NCBI GenBank assembly: GCA_947846985.1
Contig: CANTUZ010000001.1
Span: 187,721,455 to 187,785,454, forward strand
Direction: 5' to 3'
Source: Fratercula arctica
Lineage: Eukaryota > Chordata > Aves > Charadriiformes > Alcidae
Length of the DNA: 64,000 bases
Part shown: in pieces, positions 1-41,690 of the stretch
Layout of the letters: every line of letters begins with the position of its first letter
Position numbering within the stretch: position 1 is the first letter of the stretch
The notes under the pieces: model-generated
Told to the model about the DNA's origin: nothing
Database searches by the model: none
Seen by the model: the letters and a program-made list of their open reading frames with translations, nothing else
Translations under genes and position numbers: made by a program

Positions 1-682
1 CAGGCACCTAATATTTAGACATCTGGGTCTGAACTAGCCACCTAATTACAGCCAATAATCTTACCCTACGACAAACACCTTAACTAGGTCAGATGAATCT
101 CACCCTTGGAGTGCTTGTTTCTCCCTGTTGATGTAACGTGAGCTGAGGTTCACCAACTCAGACTCAGGTGTTTATAAATTATCAAAAATACTCCCCAAAT
201 AATCCCATTTCAGATACTCTGTTATTAGTAAACTTTTTTACAGACCTTCTATTTGACCCTCGTCTTCTCTGTTTCATTAATACCCACTCTAACCTCAGTA
301 ATTTCCCTGGTACTTTTTCTTCGCTCCCGTTTAAAAGACAGATCCCCTTCTGTACTCCATCTTCGCTGGATCTAGTTCATTACACTCCAATTACACTCTC
401 TCTTCTTCGGATCTTCTATGGAGCCACTTCCTTTCTCACTTGAGTTTCTCTCCATCAGTTGCCAAACAGGAAAAGGGTCAGAGCACCATGCCATGCAATG
501 TCAGAGAGGATCGCTTCAGGATCTTTCTTGCTACCTTCTTCTGCAACACAGACCACAAGACTCTTTAAGTCCTTACTGAACTGTAGAATATACCTTTTAG
601 AAAAATGGTCAATCTTTACTTTAAAATTGCTAGTGCCATTGTTGCCTTGGTTAAATTGTTCCAGTAGTCATCTACTCTGACA

Positions 683-720
683 ATTAATACTAAGTTTATT
701 TATTAATACTAAGTTTATTT
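683..720. repeat. 19-bp perfect tandem duplication
   Basis: Two adjacent identical 19-base copies, 683-701 and 702-720, begin ATTAATACTAAG and end in T runs. It is AT-rich and non-coding, and looks like a recent slippage event. Confidence 0.9.
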
Positions 721-2683
721 TTAGTCTAACTTGTCCTGTTTTAACTTCTGGCCATGAATCCTGTAATATCCTAATACATCAAAACATCCTATTAACAACT
801 TTCCAATCTCCCAATAAGTACTCACAAACCTTTAAGCTTTTTGCTGATAAACTAGCCAGATTGGATTGCTCATATTTTCCAGGCCCTGATTACTCTTTGA
901 ACCCTTTGCAATTCATAAATGTTCTCCTTGAAACCCCTCTAGCTGTACCTGTCTACAGCTAATTTATTTATCTTTGAAAAACAGGCTGTAAAATAGATAT
1001 GCTAATACTTTTCTTTCCAAAGCAGTGTCACAGCCCGTGGCTATGATATAATTTATTAATAAAATATTTATCACTGTAGCATACACTAATGTTTAAGTTA
1101 GCAACTTTTCCACAGACACTGTAAACAATGCTAGAGAAAACTTCTAGTTCTCCTATTTTTCCTGAAAACTCCCGTGCCATAATTTAAACCCTTAAAGTTG
1201 CTCAATACTGGCAATCCATCACGCACTGCTAACTTCAAGAATGCTTTTAGAATGCACTTTTACTACACTGCTGTTCCTTAGATTGCATCAGAATTAAATA
1301 AATTAGCATTGAGAGAAGATATTCTGTAACGAAAGATGTTTTAAAAGCAGTCACTGATCTTCTTTGCTTGACAGTACTTCATTTTACATTTTAGAAGGAA
1401 ATCAGGATTCTTTCATCAGAGAATTTTGGATGAAGTGCTTTTGCAAGTCTGTCAACTTTATCAAACAACACACTCAAGGAGTCACAAGGGCAAGTGAAGA
1501 AAATAAGCTGGCAGGTAGAGACAACATTTTAAAAGCTAATACTGTGGGGTTTAAATAGTTAACATACTAAGATAGCAAGTATAACAAACATGTTAGGAGA
1601 AACCTACCAACACACAGCCCCCATATGAAGATTACAGGCTTCAGAATCAGTAGCACAAGAAATTTTTTAGCACCTCTGAAAACCCGTACATAATTTGGAT
1701 TATATAAGCATTGCTCCTTCCAAAAGATAGCTTGGGACTGACTAGAACCAAAAGTAGATGGTTTAGTATGCAGCACTTCCTCTTTATCATCTTGATGCCT
1801 TAAGCTCTTTGCAGATGCTGCTGCACTATTACCTGTTGCCTTCAAAGACCTGCAACCTCCTTATCTCTGCTGGAGCAGCAGTAGCAGCCAACAAGACTTA
1901 GGTGTATTTCCTTTCTTTGGTTGCCTTCAGAGCTCTAAAGTGCTCAACACTTGCTCTGTTTCACCCTACTTTTGTGCATTCCCATGTCTGAATAAAGATT
2001 CTGTATTACAAATAAATAATCCCACTCTTAGTTCTTAAGAGACTATATCTGCTTAGGAGCGCCTCAATTTATGGGAGAACTAAATCTTATTGTCACCAGT
2101 GAAGTAAACTCCTGGCCTGTATTTTAAGATAAATCTAAGAAACAACATGGGTATCTAATTCCTAAAACATAGGTACATGTCAAAAGAAAGGCAAATGCAA
2201 GACTGAATTTGAATTACATAAGGCAAGATATATAGCTGACTATTCTTGGAGGGGATGGAGGGAGAGAAAGAAGCCAAGAAAACTCCCAAGAATAGCAACA
2301 GAGTAGGAAGTCACACAGCAAGCCTGGATAAGATCTGAATGCAATCCTAAGAGGAACCTAAAAAGAGCTTGTAGAGTAAGTGTGGTAATAAAGGCCCCTA
2401 AAACTGATCAAAAAATCCACTCCAAATATCGAGTTTGTCATTTAAACAATTATGACATGCATAGTCTCCATGAAAAACATAGAATATGATGCAAAATTAA
2501 TAAAACTTGTAAAAATATTGTGGTTGTGAAGCATAAAGAACGTTGTGACAATCTTAAAAATGCCACAGTAAACAAGATCATGAACTTGATGATCAAAAAA
2601 ACCCCAAAGGACAGTGAATTCTAAGGTATCAACAAAAATCTTGATATAAGACGGACATTTACAGTGAAAACAATCATTAACTT

Positions 2684-2838
2684 GAACAACCAGGGAAGTG
2701 GTAGAGTCCCCATCACTGGAGGTTTTCAAGACACAATTGGACAGGGCACTAGATAATCTCACCTATGCTCCCTTTCCCATGAAAGGTTGGACCAGATGAT
2801 CTTTCAAGATCCCTTCCGACCTGGGCTATTCTGTGACT
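2684..2838 (+). mobile_element. CR1 LINE, 3'-end fragment
   Basis: The stretch follows the CR1 3' end in order. A segment resembles the end of CR1 ORF2 (GGTAGAGTCCCCATCACTGG), then comes GGTTGGACCAGATGATCTTT, and it closes with CTGGGCTATTCTGTGACTCT, a diverged version of the CR1 tail. It is a strongly 5'-truncated + strand copy and is too diverged to code. Confidence 0.85.
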
Positions 2839-4001
2839 CTAAATGGGACCTCCACACTAAGCGAAGGGCTACTGAGTCATTCTCTTGAATGTCTGTTGTG
2901 GCCTAAAAGATACTAAGTGTTATCTAAGACAGAAGCTCAGTCTCAGCATTGCTCTACAGTTGCACTTTATTATAGTTTTCGTCCTGTCACAGCTTGCTTT
3001 CCAACAGTGCTGTAAGGATTTAATATACAACTTCTCTAGAACAAACCTATTTGTTTTTACTGCTAAGGTTCTATAAGGTACAAAGAGCAAATTGCAAGGT
3101 TTGCAAACACCAGATAGCCCAAAATACAGATGCAAATTGGTAGGCAATTCCCAAGGCCCTGATATCTGATACATATTTGGAAATCTCAGGAACTGGAGTA
3201 TGCCTCCCACCAGCCCGCAGGAATGCGAGGATTTACACCGACACATGGCAGGATGCAGGGAGATGCTTCCCACAGAAAGGAGCAGGCAGCAGGGACACCG
3301 CCTGCCACACCTTTCTGGGCACTCCTCCTGTCCCACTGCCAGAAGCACCATCTGAGCAGGGCTCAGAGCTTGGCCAGAGTCCACCTTTGTCCTAGGAAGC
3401 AGAGTGTAGTACATCCTCCAGATTAAACAACTAGGCACCAAATATACCTCCCATCAATTTGTCCTCTGAACAGATGCAGTAAGCCAAATGTCAATCACCT
3501 GCCTTGAATAATAAGAATGAAAATGTAGTTTGTTTTTTTTCTGCATGGTTTATCTCAATCTGTGGGGCCAGTGCAGAAGTTCAGAGGAATTGTGCTGTGC
3601 TAATGCCGATGCCCCATTCCCTCCTCGCCAGTCTTCAGGATGGCTTCAGCACAGAAACTGCACTTCTCTCAAGCCATTTTGACAGCCCTGCAGGGAGACC
3701 TTGCAGGAAGGATTGCTGTGCCCTTCCTCCCAGTGCTACTCAAGGGCCAGGGGTCTGGCCCTACAGAGTCAATACAGAAAGAAATGACAGCAGCAGTACA
3801 GTAAAATAGCAAGGTACTTCATTGGTAGCTCTATCATGTCTGATTAGATCAAGAAGAATTCAATAGGTGGGGGGTTTTTTGTTTGTTTTTCTCTCATTGC
3901 ATCAGTAAACCACATACTGCTCACCAGACAGATCTGCTAGCCCACAGTGAGCTTCATGTAGCAGGACCAGACATCTACTAAGACATGAACTAGCTAGTTA
4001 G

Positions 4002-4175
4002 CAATAGAATGTTTTGCTGTTCTGTATGTGATTGTAGTGCAAATTAACCTTTGATCAATGTGTAGAGACACTGGCACATGAAAAAGATTGCTAATGCGGG
4101 TGAATTTTATAGCATGAGAAGATTTACTGGATGGAAATTGGCTACATTCAATTTAAAACAGCAACTAAAGATGTA
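4002..4175 (+). repeat. Diverged dispersed repeat, copy A
   Basis: This segment aligns with 5292-5450 in the same orientation at roughly two-thirds identity by eye. Shared blocks include GTGTA, TATAGCAT, GGCTACAT and AGATGTAT, in the same order and at similar spacing. Part of it resembles a segment I recall from ancient sauropsid CR1 elements (GCATAACAAGATC followed by a GGAAGCTG-like string), so it may be an old CR1 relic. A local duplication is the alternative. Confidence 0.5.
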
Positions 4176-4233
4176 TGACTCCAGATAAGATGTATATAAA
4201 TTCCAAAGTAACTCAGGTATCACTGCTATTTCC

Positions 4234-4278
4234 TAATCTTGACATCCTTAATCTTGGCATCCTTAAGCCTGACATCCT
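4234..4278. repeat. 15-bp minisatellite, three units
   Basis: Three adjacent units of 15 bases (4234-4248, 4249-4263, 4264-4278) share the pattern TAATCTTGACATCCT. Unit 2 has one change and unit 3 has two or three. It lies directly downstream of diverged repeat copy A. There is no gene here. Confidence 0.9.
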
Positions 4279-5291
4279 GAAATTTGTTCTGCATCTTCAG
4301 GATTATTTTAGTCGTCCTTTAATTCCCTCTGAAATTTCCATATTCCTCCTGAAAAGACAGACAAGCACTCCAAAACAGTGACTCACAAGGCAAGAACGGT
4401 ACTTATTTCTCCATGATTATTCGTTTCTCATTAAGTCCTAAGGTCACAGTAAAGCACCTGCCAGGGTACTACACAGAAGGTTCCTATTAGTATCTACGAT
4501 GACTACACAGTCCTCCTCTGAATCATTCACTTCATCAGGCTAATTTCAGCAAACTTCAAGAAAAAACCTGGTGTAAACAAGGTACATCCAACAGATAGAT
4601 ATATTAACTTATGAGAAAACTATTCATGTTTATCTGGTAAGATCTACCTTTTTGAAATATCCTCTTAATACATATTAAGTAAAGCAACATGCTTGTCCAC
4701 ATCCCCTGGCTGGCAAATCCCAAGGTGTGTTAAAAATTAACAGGAGCATTTCACAGACCTCCTCAGCTAGTTACTCTTAAGACTCCTGGGTGGAATTTAT
4801 AAAGTCCTGTTGCGTGAAACAATGTTGTGCAATGCCTTCCCCTGCTACAGTCCATTACCTTTTATTATTGCATCCAAATAATATATGTGAGATGTTCCAA
4901 AACCAAACATCCTTTAGATGTACCTTTTCTGCTCTACACTTCATCACTCTGCATCTAGCAAAGGCCTTATCAAACATTGGATCTGGTTGTCCTTTATTTT
5001 GTTCCCGACATGAATAAACTACCATCCATTATCTTTATCCTCTACTGCTGCAGGCATTTTAAGTCTCTCTTCAACTTTTCTGAATCAGTCATGTTGTCCA
5101 ATTTGTACATTCATTATTTTGACTATTTTTCACTTTCATCCTTTGTTCATATACTAAATTTCGGTGCCATCGTAATTTCCACGTACCCATTTGACTATAA
5201 CAACTTCTTGGCCAATATCACTTTCCTTCATTTCCACGCAACAGTCTTGTTAGAGCATCGAGAATGATAGGCTTGAAAAATTCTACAGATA

Positions 5292-5450
5292 TTGGCAACA
5301 TTTTGCTATACTGCATGTGACAGCATTAATCATTGTGTACAAATACTCATGCAAGAAAGACAGATGTGGATGAACTCTATAGCATAACAAGATCCTTTGG
5401 CTAGAAGCTGGCTACATGCAAACCACTAACCATGACCGACTTAGATGTAT
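5292..5450 (+). repeat. Diverged dispersed repeat, copy B
   Basis: This is the partner of the segment at 4002-4175, about 1.3 kb downstream in the same orientation. It keeps TATAGCATAACAAGATCC and AGAAGCTGGCTACATGCAA, which fits an ancient CR1-type LINE better than copy A does. No coding potential remains. Confidence 0.5.
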
Positions 5451-6520
5451 CTTGACACCTACGATTTTCCAGGCAAAGATCAGCATTTCCTTGTCCATCA
5501 TAACTGGGGCAACGTACACTGTGCTGGACATTAAGAAGATGTATTTTTTAAATGTTACCAAAGAGTTATCACTTTACATATAATTCCTCCACCATACTTC
5601 CTTCAGTTTGAAATAACGATAGAAACTTTATTCTTCCCACGCATTAGGAACAGACCGTTAAGAAGTTCAACATATTCTCTAACAAGATCAGGTGGTTCAC
5701 GGCATGGCAGACCATATTTTGTTTAAAGAATTAAAACTTTAACTTATAAATAATTCTTATTCTTCTGAAACTTCTCTGACTTTGAAACAGCTAATGGAGA
5801 CTTGCATAATACACCAGCCTTTTCACCTTTTCCATCCTGAAGAACAAGGTCTAGCCATCAATTTCAACATCATACAAGACTCTACCCACTTTGTTACACT
5901 AATCATATAATCTTTCTCAAACTCCAAATTGTCTTACATACTTGAGTTTCCTAACATTAATATGCAATAAACCAAAATATATACCCCCTACACACAATGT
6001 AACTTTTGGATTTACTTCATAATGCTTTAGGGTTGTCCTTTTTTAGAATGTGGAATGAGGATATTTACTTTGTTCTCTCAGCTGCCCTTGCTCTTGTATC
6101 ATCCAGGAAATTGGCACCCATATTAATGAAATTAAGCCTACAGACTTTATCCCAGTGTTCCACAAACCCCAAGCACTCTACTTGCCTAACGCCAGTATTT
6201 CCTGTATTCTTTCCACTTTTGATCATGGAACAGGAAGGATTTCTCAAAAAGGTCATCTGACTCCTCCTTTGGTTTCCTTTTTGGGCCTCTGCAGTTTTTC
6301 ACCTACTGCAGGATGGAGTCTGCGACTGTCTCCCTGTTGCCAGAACAACAGATCATTATCAAAGCAGCTTCTCCTCCTCATCCGTTTTCTCAGCCTAATT
6401 TTGCTCCTGCAAGAAAGCAAAACCTCCCACTGTCTACCTGACCCTTGAAGGACAGTCCAGCAAAACTCGTTAGAATGCAGTCACCGGGGAGGATGACCAT
6501 CTCCTGCGCCACGGCTGGCT

Positions 6521-6592
6521 GGAAGCAAGGAAACATTCCCGAAAAGCAAGGAAGCATTCCCAGGAAGCGAGGAAGCATTCCTGGGAAGCATC
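6521..6592. repeat. 21-bp minisatellite, about 3.4 units
   Basis: Units lie at 6521-6541, 6542-6562 and 6563-6583, with a partial fourth from 6584. Each follows GGAAGCAAGGAA(A/G)CATTCC. Because 21 is a multiple of three, the array stays open in several frames and encodes a seven-residue repeat of the type KQGNIPE in a + strand frame (6445-6978). That frame has no recognisable protein features elsewhere, so I treat it as a non-coding repeat about 0.7 kb upstream of the CAPZA2 start. Confidence 0.9.
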
Positions 6593-7029
6593 AGCGCGTA
6601 TGGCCTTGTCCTCTCACTGCTCCCTGGGCAATTCCCTGCCCCAGGGTCACTGTTTGGAAGAGGAAACAGGATTCCACTGCCCTTAAATCCACATGGTCTG
6701 AGCTGCAGAAACGTTTTATTACAGTTTCCCTCAAAACTGGTATTATGTCTTCTTCCAGGCAAGCCACCACCTCAGGTGCCCCTCCGTACCTGCCATGTCA
6801 TGGCTGCTGGAAGACATTCTTCACACTTTCTTGTGGTAAAAAAATTTCCCATCTATTTATTTTCCTGTTTCCTCCCGTTGACCACATTCCCTTTTCCACG
6901 TCCGACCTCCCACAGTACCAATCATTTCACACAACCCATTTCCACGGCCTCTTGCTGGCACCAAACCCCCCTTTCTGAAACCCCTTCCAGCGGATAGCGG
7001 CCTGCCCCAGGCAACCCCGCCGGCACTCG

Positions 7030-7043
7030 CCCCCCCCCCCCCC
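7030..7043. repeat. Poly(C) run of 14
   Basis: Fourteen consecutive C residues sit just upstream of the CpG island, followed by another C-rich string. The length of such a run is prone to sequencing and assembly error. Confidence 0.95.
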
Positions 7044-7177
7044 AACTCATCTCCGCCACCCCCCCAGCAACCGCACTGAGCACACGCTGCTAAGGGGGAT
7101 ATCTGAAAAATAGCAATTTTTAATTCTGGCTGCCCAAATTCCCTCCCCTCCCCCGCCCCGCAGCGGGACCCCGGCCC

Positions 7178-7189
7178 CGCGCATGCGCG
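7178..7189. promoter_or_regulatory. NRF1 binding site
   Basis: CGCGCATGCGCG is a perfect match to the palindromic NRF1 consensus (YGCGCAYGCGCR). It lies about 100 bases upstream of the CAPZA2 start codon inside the CpG island. NRF1 sites are typical of housekeeping and mitochondria-related promoters. Binding itself is inferred. Confidence 0.75.
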
Positions 7190-7287
7190 GAGCCGCCGCC
7201 GCGCGACGAGCAGGGGAGCGGGGGGGGCCCCGCCCTTCCTGCCTGTGAGGGAGGAGACGGGGGCGGCGGCCGGAGCCAGACGGGAAG

Positions 7288-37988
<30,701 letters not shown>

Positions 37989-38032
37989 AGTGAACGTTGC
38001 ATGACTGGATCATTTTAGTGTCCTTGTATACA

Positions 38033-38038
38033 AATAAA
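38033..38038 (+). terminator. CAPZA2: Proximal poly(A) signal of CAPZA2
   Basis: A canonical AATAAA lies 44 bases after the TAA stop, with a plausible cleavage zone (ATTACAAAAAG) about 15 bases downstream and a GT-containing string after it. Confidence 0.7.
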
Positions 38039-40219
38039 AATTATTACAAAAAGTATTTGGAACTGTCAAATCACCCAGTCAGCATGGGCTTTTGCCATTG
38101 AAAATCACTGTAAGTAGTTTGGTTAGAGCACAAAGCTTAGCTAATTGACTTTTTTCCTTTTGCTTTCTTTTCAGAGGGTTGCAACTTCAGTATAGCTGAA
38201 TATCTTCCTTTAGAGTTTCTGTTGTACCTTTATTTTTTTATAATGAAGAGACCATGCCTTTAGTTTTCAATTACACATTAAGAACAGTTCGAAAAATATT
38301 TTTGCATATGATATCCCTTTCTCTTGCTTTCATGTGAAATGGACAACTTCCAAAATTTGCTGGATTCCTTGTGGAAATCAGTAATGTGCATTTCTAGGTC
38401 AAGGTCAACATGGAGTTAGCCATAGGTGCTGTTTTTGAAATCATCTGTCCTTTCATTGTATGTAAAATTGGTAAAAGCATTTTATATATCATTTAAACCT
38501 TTCAGAATACTTATTTAGATCGCTCCATGGTAACTAAATTTAAAAAAAAGGCCAAAATCTAACACTGTTTTAAGATTTTGAAATTAAGTAAAAGTACTTA
38601 TTTCAGAAATGCATTTAATGCTTTGTTCCTGACAGTTACTTAAATGAGCTTAAACTCCATCTGCCCTTGGTTTTTTTTATTATAAAGCCACAAATGTATT
38701 ATAACAAGGCATATTGTAATATATATAATCCTGTACTCATTACTATGTCTGTCAGTTTATTTTTTTTCTTGGATTGAAATGTACTAAAATTCAATGTGAC
38801 ATTAAAATGCAAATTTTCTATTTATTTGAGTATCAGATTGCTTCCTCATATAGCCTATTTTTGGTGTTTCTATTTTTTTTTTTAAATACCACTTTAAACA
38901 GCCACAAACTTGTGGCCTCTTGGCTGTTCTCAGTGTATTTGGAGATTGTTGTAGTATCATCGTCCATTTTTCCATCTGCATTTAAGAAACATCTACATAT
39001 GGAAGTCTATTTAAAGCAGGTATCTTTTAGCTTCATATTGGCTACAGAGGATGGAGGAAATTACATGACCAAAAATAGCACATTTGTCTGAATGTGAAGA
39101 ATACTTTCTCTGTCTGATATATCTTGTATTGAAAATGGCCGTCAGGTATCTAAATACACAGTTGTCAGTACAAATGCTGTATAACACTTCTGTGCAATGC
39201 ATAGATTTCATTTTAAAGTGGATGAAAATCCATTTTAAAATATGCTACCTAATTATATGCTTATGACAGAAAATTAAACAGCTCCTTTTTTTGGAATGCA
39301 GGTATTAATGCACACTCCTAAACCAGTAGAGCTTACACAAAGGTTTTATATCTTTGTTTACAGCATGATACAATTAATTACCTTAAACTATTAAGTTACA
39401 GCATAGCAAGAGAAAGAGTCTAGATGTATTGAGTATGAAAATGTACACACGAAGTAGTTTACTGTTTGAATTGTAATAGCAATACCCCTGTATTCTGTTC
39501 TTCAGTGCTCTCTCATAAAGGGGTATAGAATTAACTGAAGTTCTTGAAATGCTACTGCTTTACAGTACTAAACTGTATAGTAGAAGAGTGGGATTTGTTC
39601 TACCACAGTCTTCCTGGAGAGTTGCCCTCTTAATTGTCTTTGCACATCAGCTACTGAACCATGTTGTTCTTGAAAAGGCTTATAAAAGCTGTATGTGAGC
39701 TAATAACAGATGCCAAGTCACTGTCAAGTCAGTCTGTCAATCTTAACTAAGATCTAAATATAAACTTTGTTGGAAGAATTTCTTGAACGTATTTAAGAAC
39801 AAGCTTAAAAAATAAAAGACAGTGAACAGACACTTAGGAGAACTGTTAATGGGCAACAACGGTGCAAATAACTTTTCTAGCTGTTAGAATATTGCCTATG
39901 ACCAGAATCAGCACTGGCTAAAAGTCAGAATGCTATTTTTCTTACCTGAAATAAAAAAAAATAATTTTAAATATATTCCTAATAAAGAGGTATTTTACTG
40001 TGAAGTACTCTATTGCTGTGTTTTCCTCTCTGTTTATTCAGTCCTGTGATGGTCTTAATTCCTTATCTTCAAAGAATGGCATCTTACAAATTCAATTCTA
40101 GCAGTAGGGTGACATAAGTAGATCTGTATTACTTATATTTTTTTTTTCTAGTTGTGATAGTTTTTAGTCTGTGAGATAATTTTACACCTTGAACGTCAAA
40201 TTTATTAAGTTATAGCTTC

Positions 40220-40225
40220 AATAAA
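40220..40225 (+). terminator. CAPZA2: Candidate intermediate poly(A) signal
   Basis: Canonical AATAAA in the context TTCAATAAAGC, followed by T-rich sequence. It is one of several possible intermediate ends of the CAPZA2 3' UTR. Confidence 0.45.
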
Positions 40226-41684
40226 GCAATTTATAAGTAAATCACTATTCTGTTACTTTTCAGAAATGGTATGCTGTATCATAATTAGGGGTAGTGACTC
40301 CCCAGATGAAGCTGACCTGAGTATCAGCTGAGGCACATGGCACGCTTGGAGTTCTTGATTTCCCTCAAAACTTTGGATGTCACTTGCCCTTTTTTCTGTT
40401 TCTACCCTTACCCCTTTTAAATTGGAGACCTTCAGAGCTTGCTCAGTAGGCTTTAGGGGATTTTGTGTAGGTGAAGCACTTTTCTCTGAGAAATTTTGCT
40501 GTGGCAGTTGTCTTAATGTGAATTACTATTTGTTTATATTCTATTTTTAAATATAAAGATAAGCTTTGTATCGTGGAATGTTGATGTACTAGACGTTATG
40601 GCTTGTAATATGGACTTGTAAAATGCTTGTGTTTATGAAGTGTATTACATCTTATGCATCTCAGTGCCCCTTTATCCAAAGGGATTTTAAATTTAATGCA
40701 AGTAAGCAATTGTTCTTTCTGAACATCTGCAACAGGAGTGACAATTCTGCTTTCAGTTTCTCCTGAGCAGCCCCTTTTTTTTAATGTCTCTCTTAACTCG
40801 TACTGCAGGTAGAATGAAACTTGAAAATCATTGTAATTTTGGTTACATCACTACTGCTTCCTATGTTGGAGATGCTGAAAGCAATTCTAATGGGTGGTTC
40901 AGTTGGGAAAGCTGCAATGCAGTTTGTTAGTGAATGCTCCTTCAGCCCCAGGTTACGAGTACGGTATGAGACCGAACATCCCAATAGATGTGCTCTCTTT
41001 AAGGGACGGCTCCAGCCGCATCTATGGCAGTGATGTCGTCAGTGCATTTTGGGAGTAAATCCCTTCTTTCAGGCAGCTTGAAACCACCTGTGCGTTGAGG
41101 ATGTCTGGAGGATCAGACTAAACCTGGCCTTCAGATTTCCAGACTGTATATACTGTAGGTACAGAGGCTGAACATCAGCTCTTTGATTCTATGGATTCAC
41201 TCCGATCGTACGGAATTGTTTGCTGACACAGACGTAGCTTCTGCCGTATTTGTTTACTGGAAAGACTGAAACCGTTCTTCCTCTGATGCAACTGTAAACT
41301 AGGTTTAGATTAAACTTAGTTTGTTCCTAACCTTGGAAGTGTCAATTTTTGTGTAACCGTTTTGGGGTTTTTTTGGAAAGGGGAAAATTTTGCATCGGAT
41401 TTAAACAAAAATGTTAGCTTTCCACAGCTAAAAGAAAGGAACTGTGAATATATACATATGTACTGTATTCCTTCTGTGAAAATGAATGCTTAATACTCAG
41501 TAGGTTTTCTTATTAGCAATATTTCCCTCTGCTACTGTGCTTGGCTTACCTGTAAGAGGTGTTGCTCAGCAGGATATTACCCACGTGCTCATCACAAGAG
41601 AGGATTAGAGCGGTAATTGTTGCCTTGAAGGATATATTCTGTAAACACGTGTAGATTTTTCTGTGCGTCTTTTCCTTGCCAATC

Positions 41685-41690
41685 AATAAA
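41685..41690 (+). terminator. CAPZA2: Candidate distal poly(A) signal of CAPZA2
   Basis: AATAAA followed within a few bases by GTTGTGCAGG, a GU-rich string of the kind found downstream of cleavage sites. It lies at the end of the repeat-poor AU-rich stretch, before clear CR1 fragments begin at 42.8 kb. Confidence 0.5.

Larger units (their letters stand above)
1..7100. other. Intergenic region upstream of CAPZA2, no gene seen
   Basis: This AT-rich stretch has no open frame that resembles a known protein and no plausible set of coding exons. In other vertebrates the next gene upstream on the same strand is MET, but no MET kinase or C-terminal coding sequence is visible, so its end must lie outside the window unless an untranslated tail is hidden here. 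Recognisable content is limited to a CR1 tail near 2.7 kb, a diverged direct-repeat pair near 4.0 and 5.3 kb, and three short tandem repeats (about 0.7, 4.2 and 6.5 kb). GC content rises from about 6.3 kb towards the promoter. Confidence 0.7.

Noticed and set aside
168..680. Two short + strand frames at the window start
   Set aside because: They are pyrimidine-rich, have no recognisable similarity and no supporting splice or start context.
2240..2295. 10-bp inverted repeat (CTATTCTTGG / CCAAGAATAG) that might be the ends of a small DNA transposon
   Set aside because: The interval is only 56 bases, no target-site duplication flanks it and no second copy was seen. A chance hairpin is more likely.
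6445..6978. 177-codon + strand frame upstream of CAPZA2
   Set aside because: Its length depends on the 21-bp minisatellite, it lacks any recognisable domain or splice context, and it overlaps equally open frames on the other strand.
1..7100. Expectation that the 3' end of MET lies upstream
   Set aside because: No MET-like coding sequence is visible on the + strand. An untranslated tail cannot be recognised without alignment, so no MET feature is reported.
41100..41200. Possible old CR1 tail (GGAGGATCAGACTAA ... TTGATTCTATGG)
   Set aside because: The two matching pieces are short and the sequence between them does not follow the consensus order, so I could not support an element.
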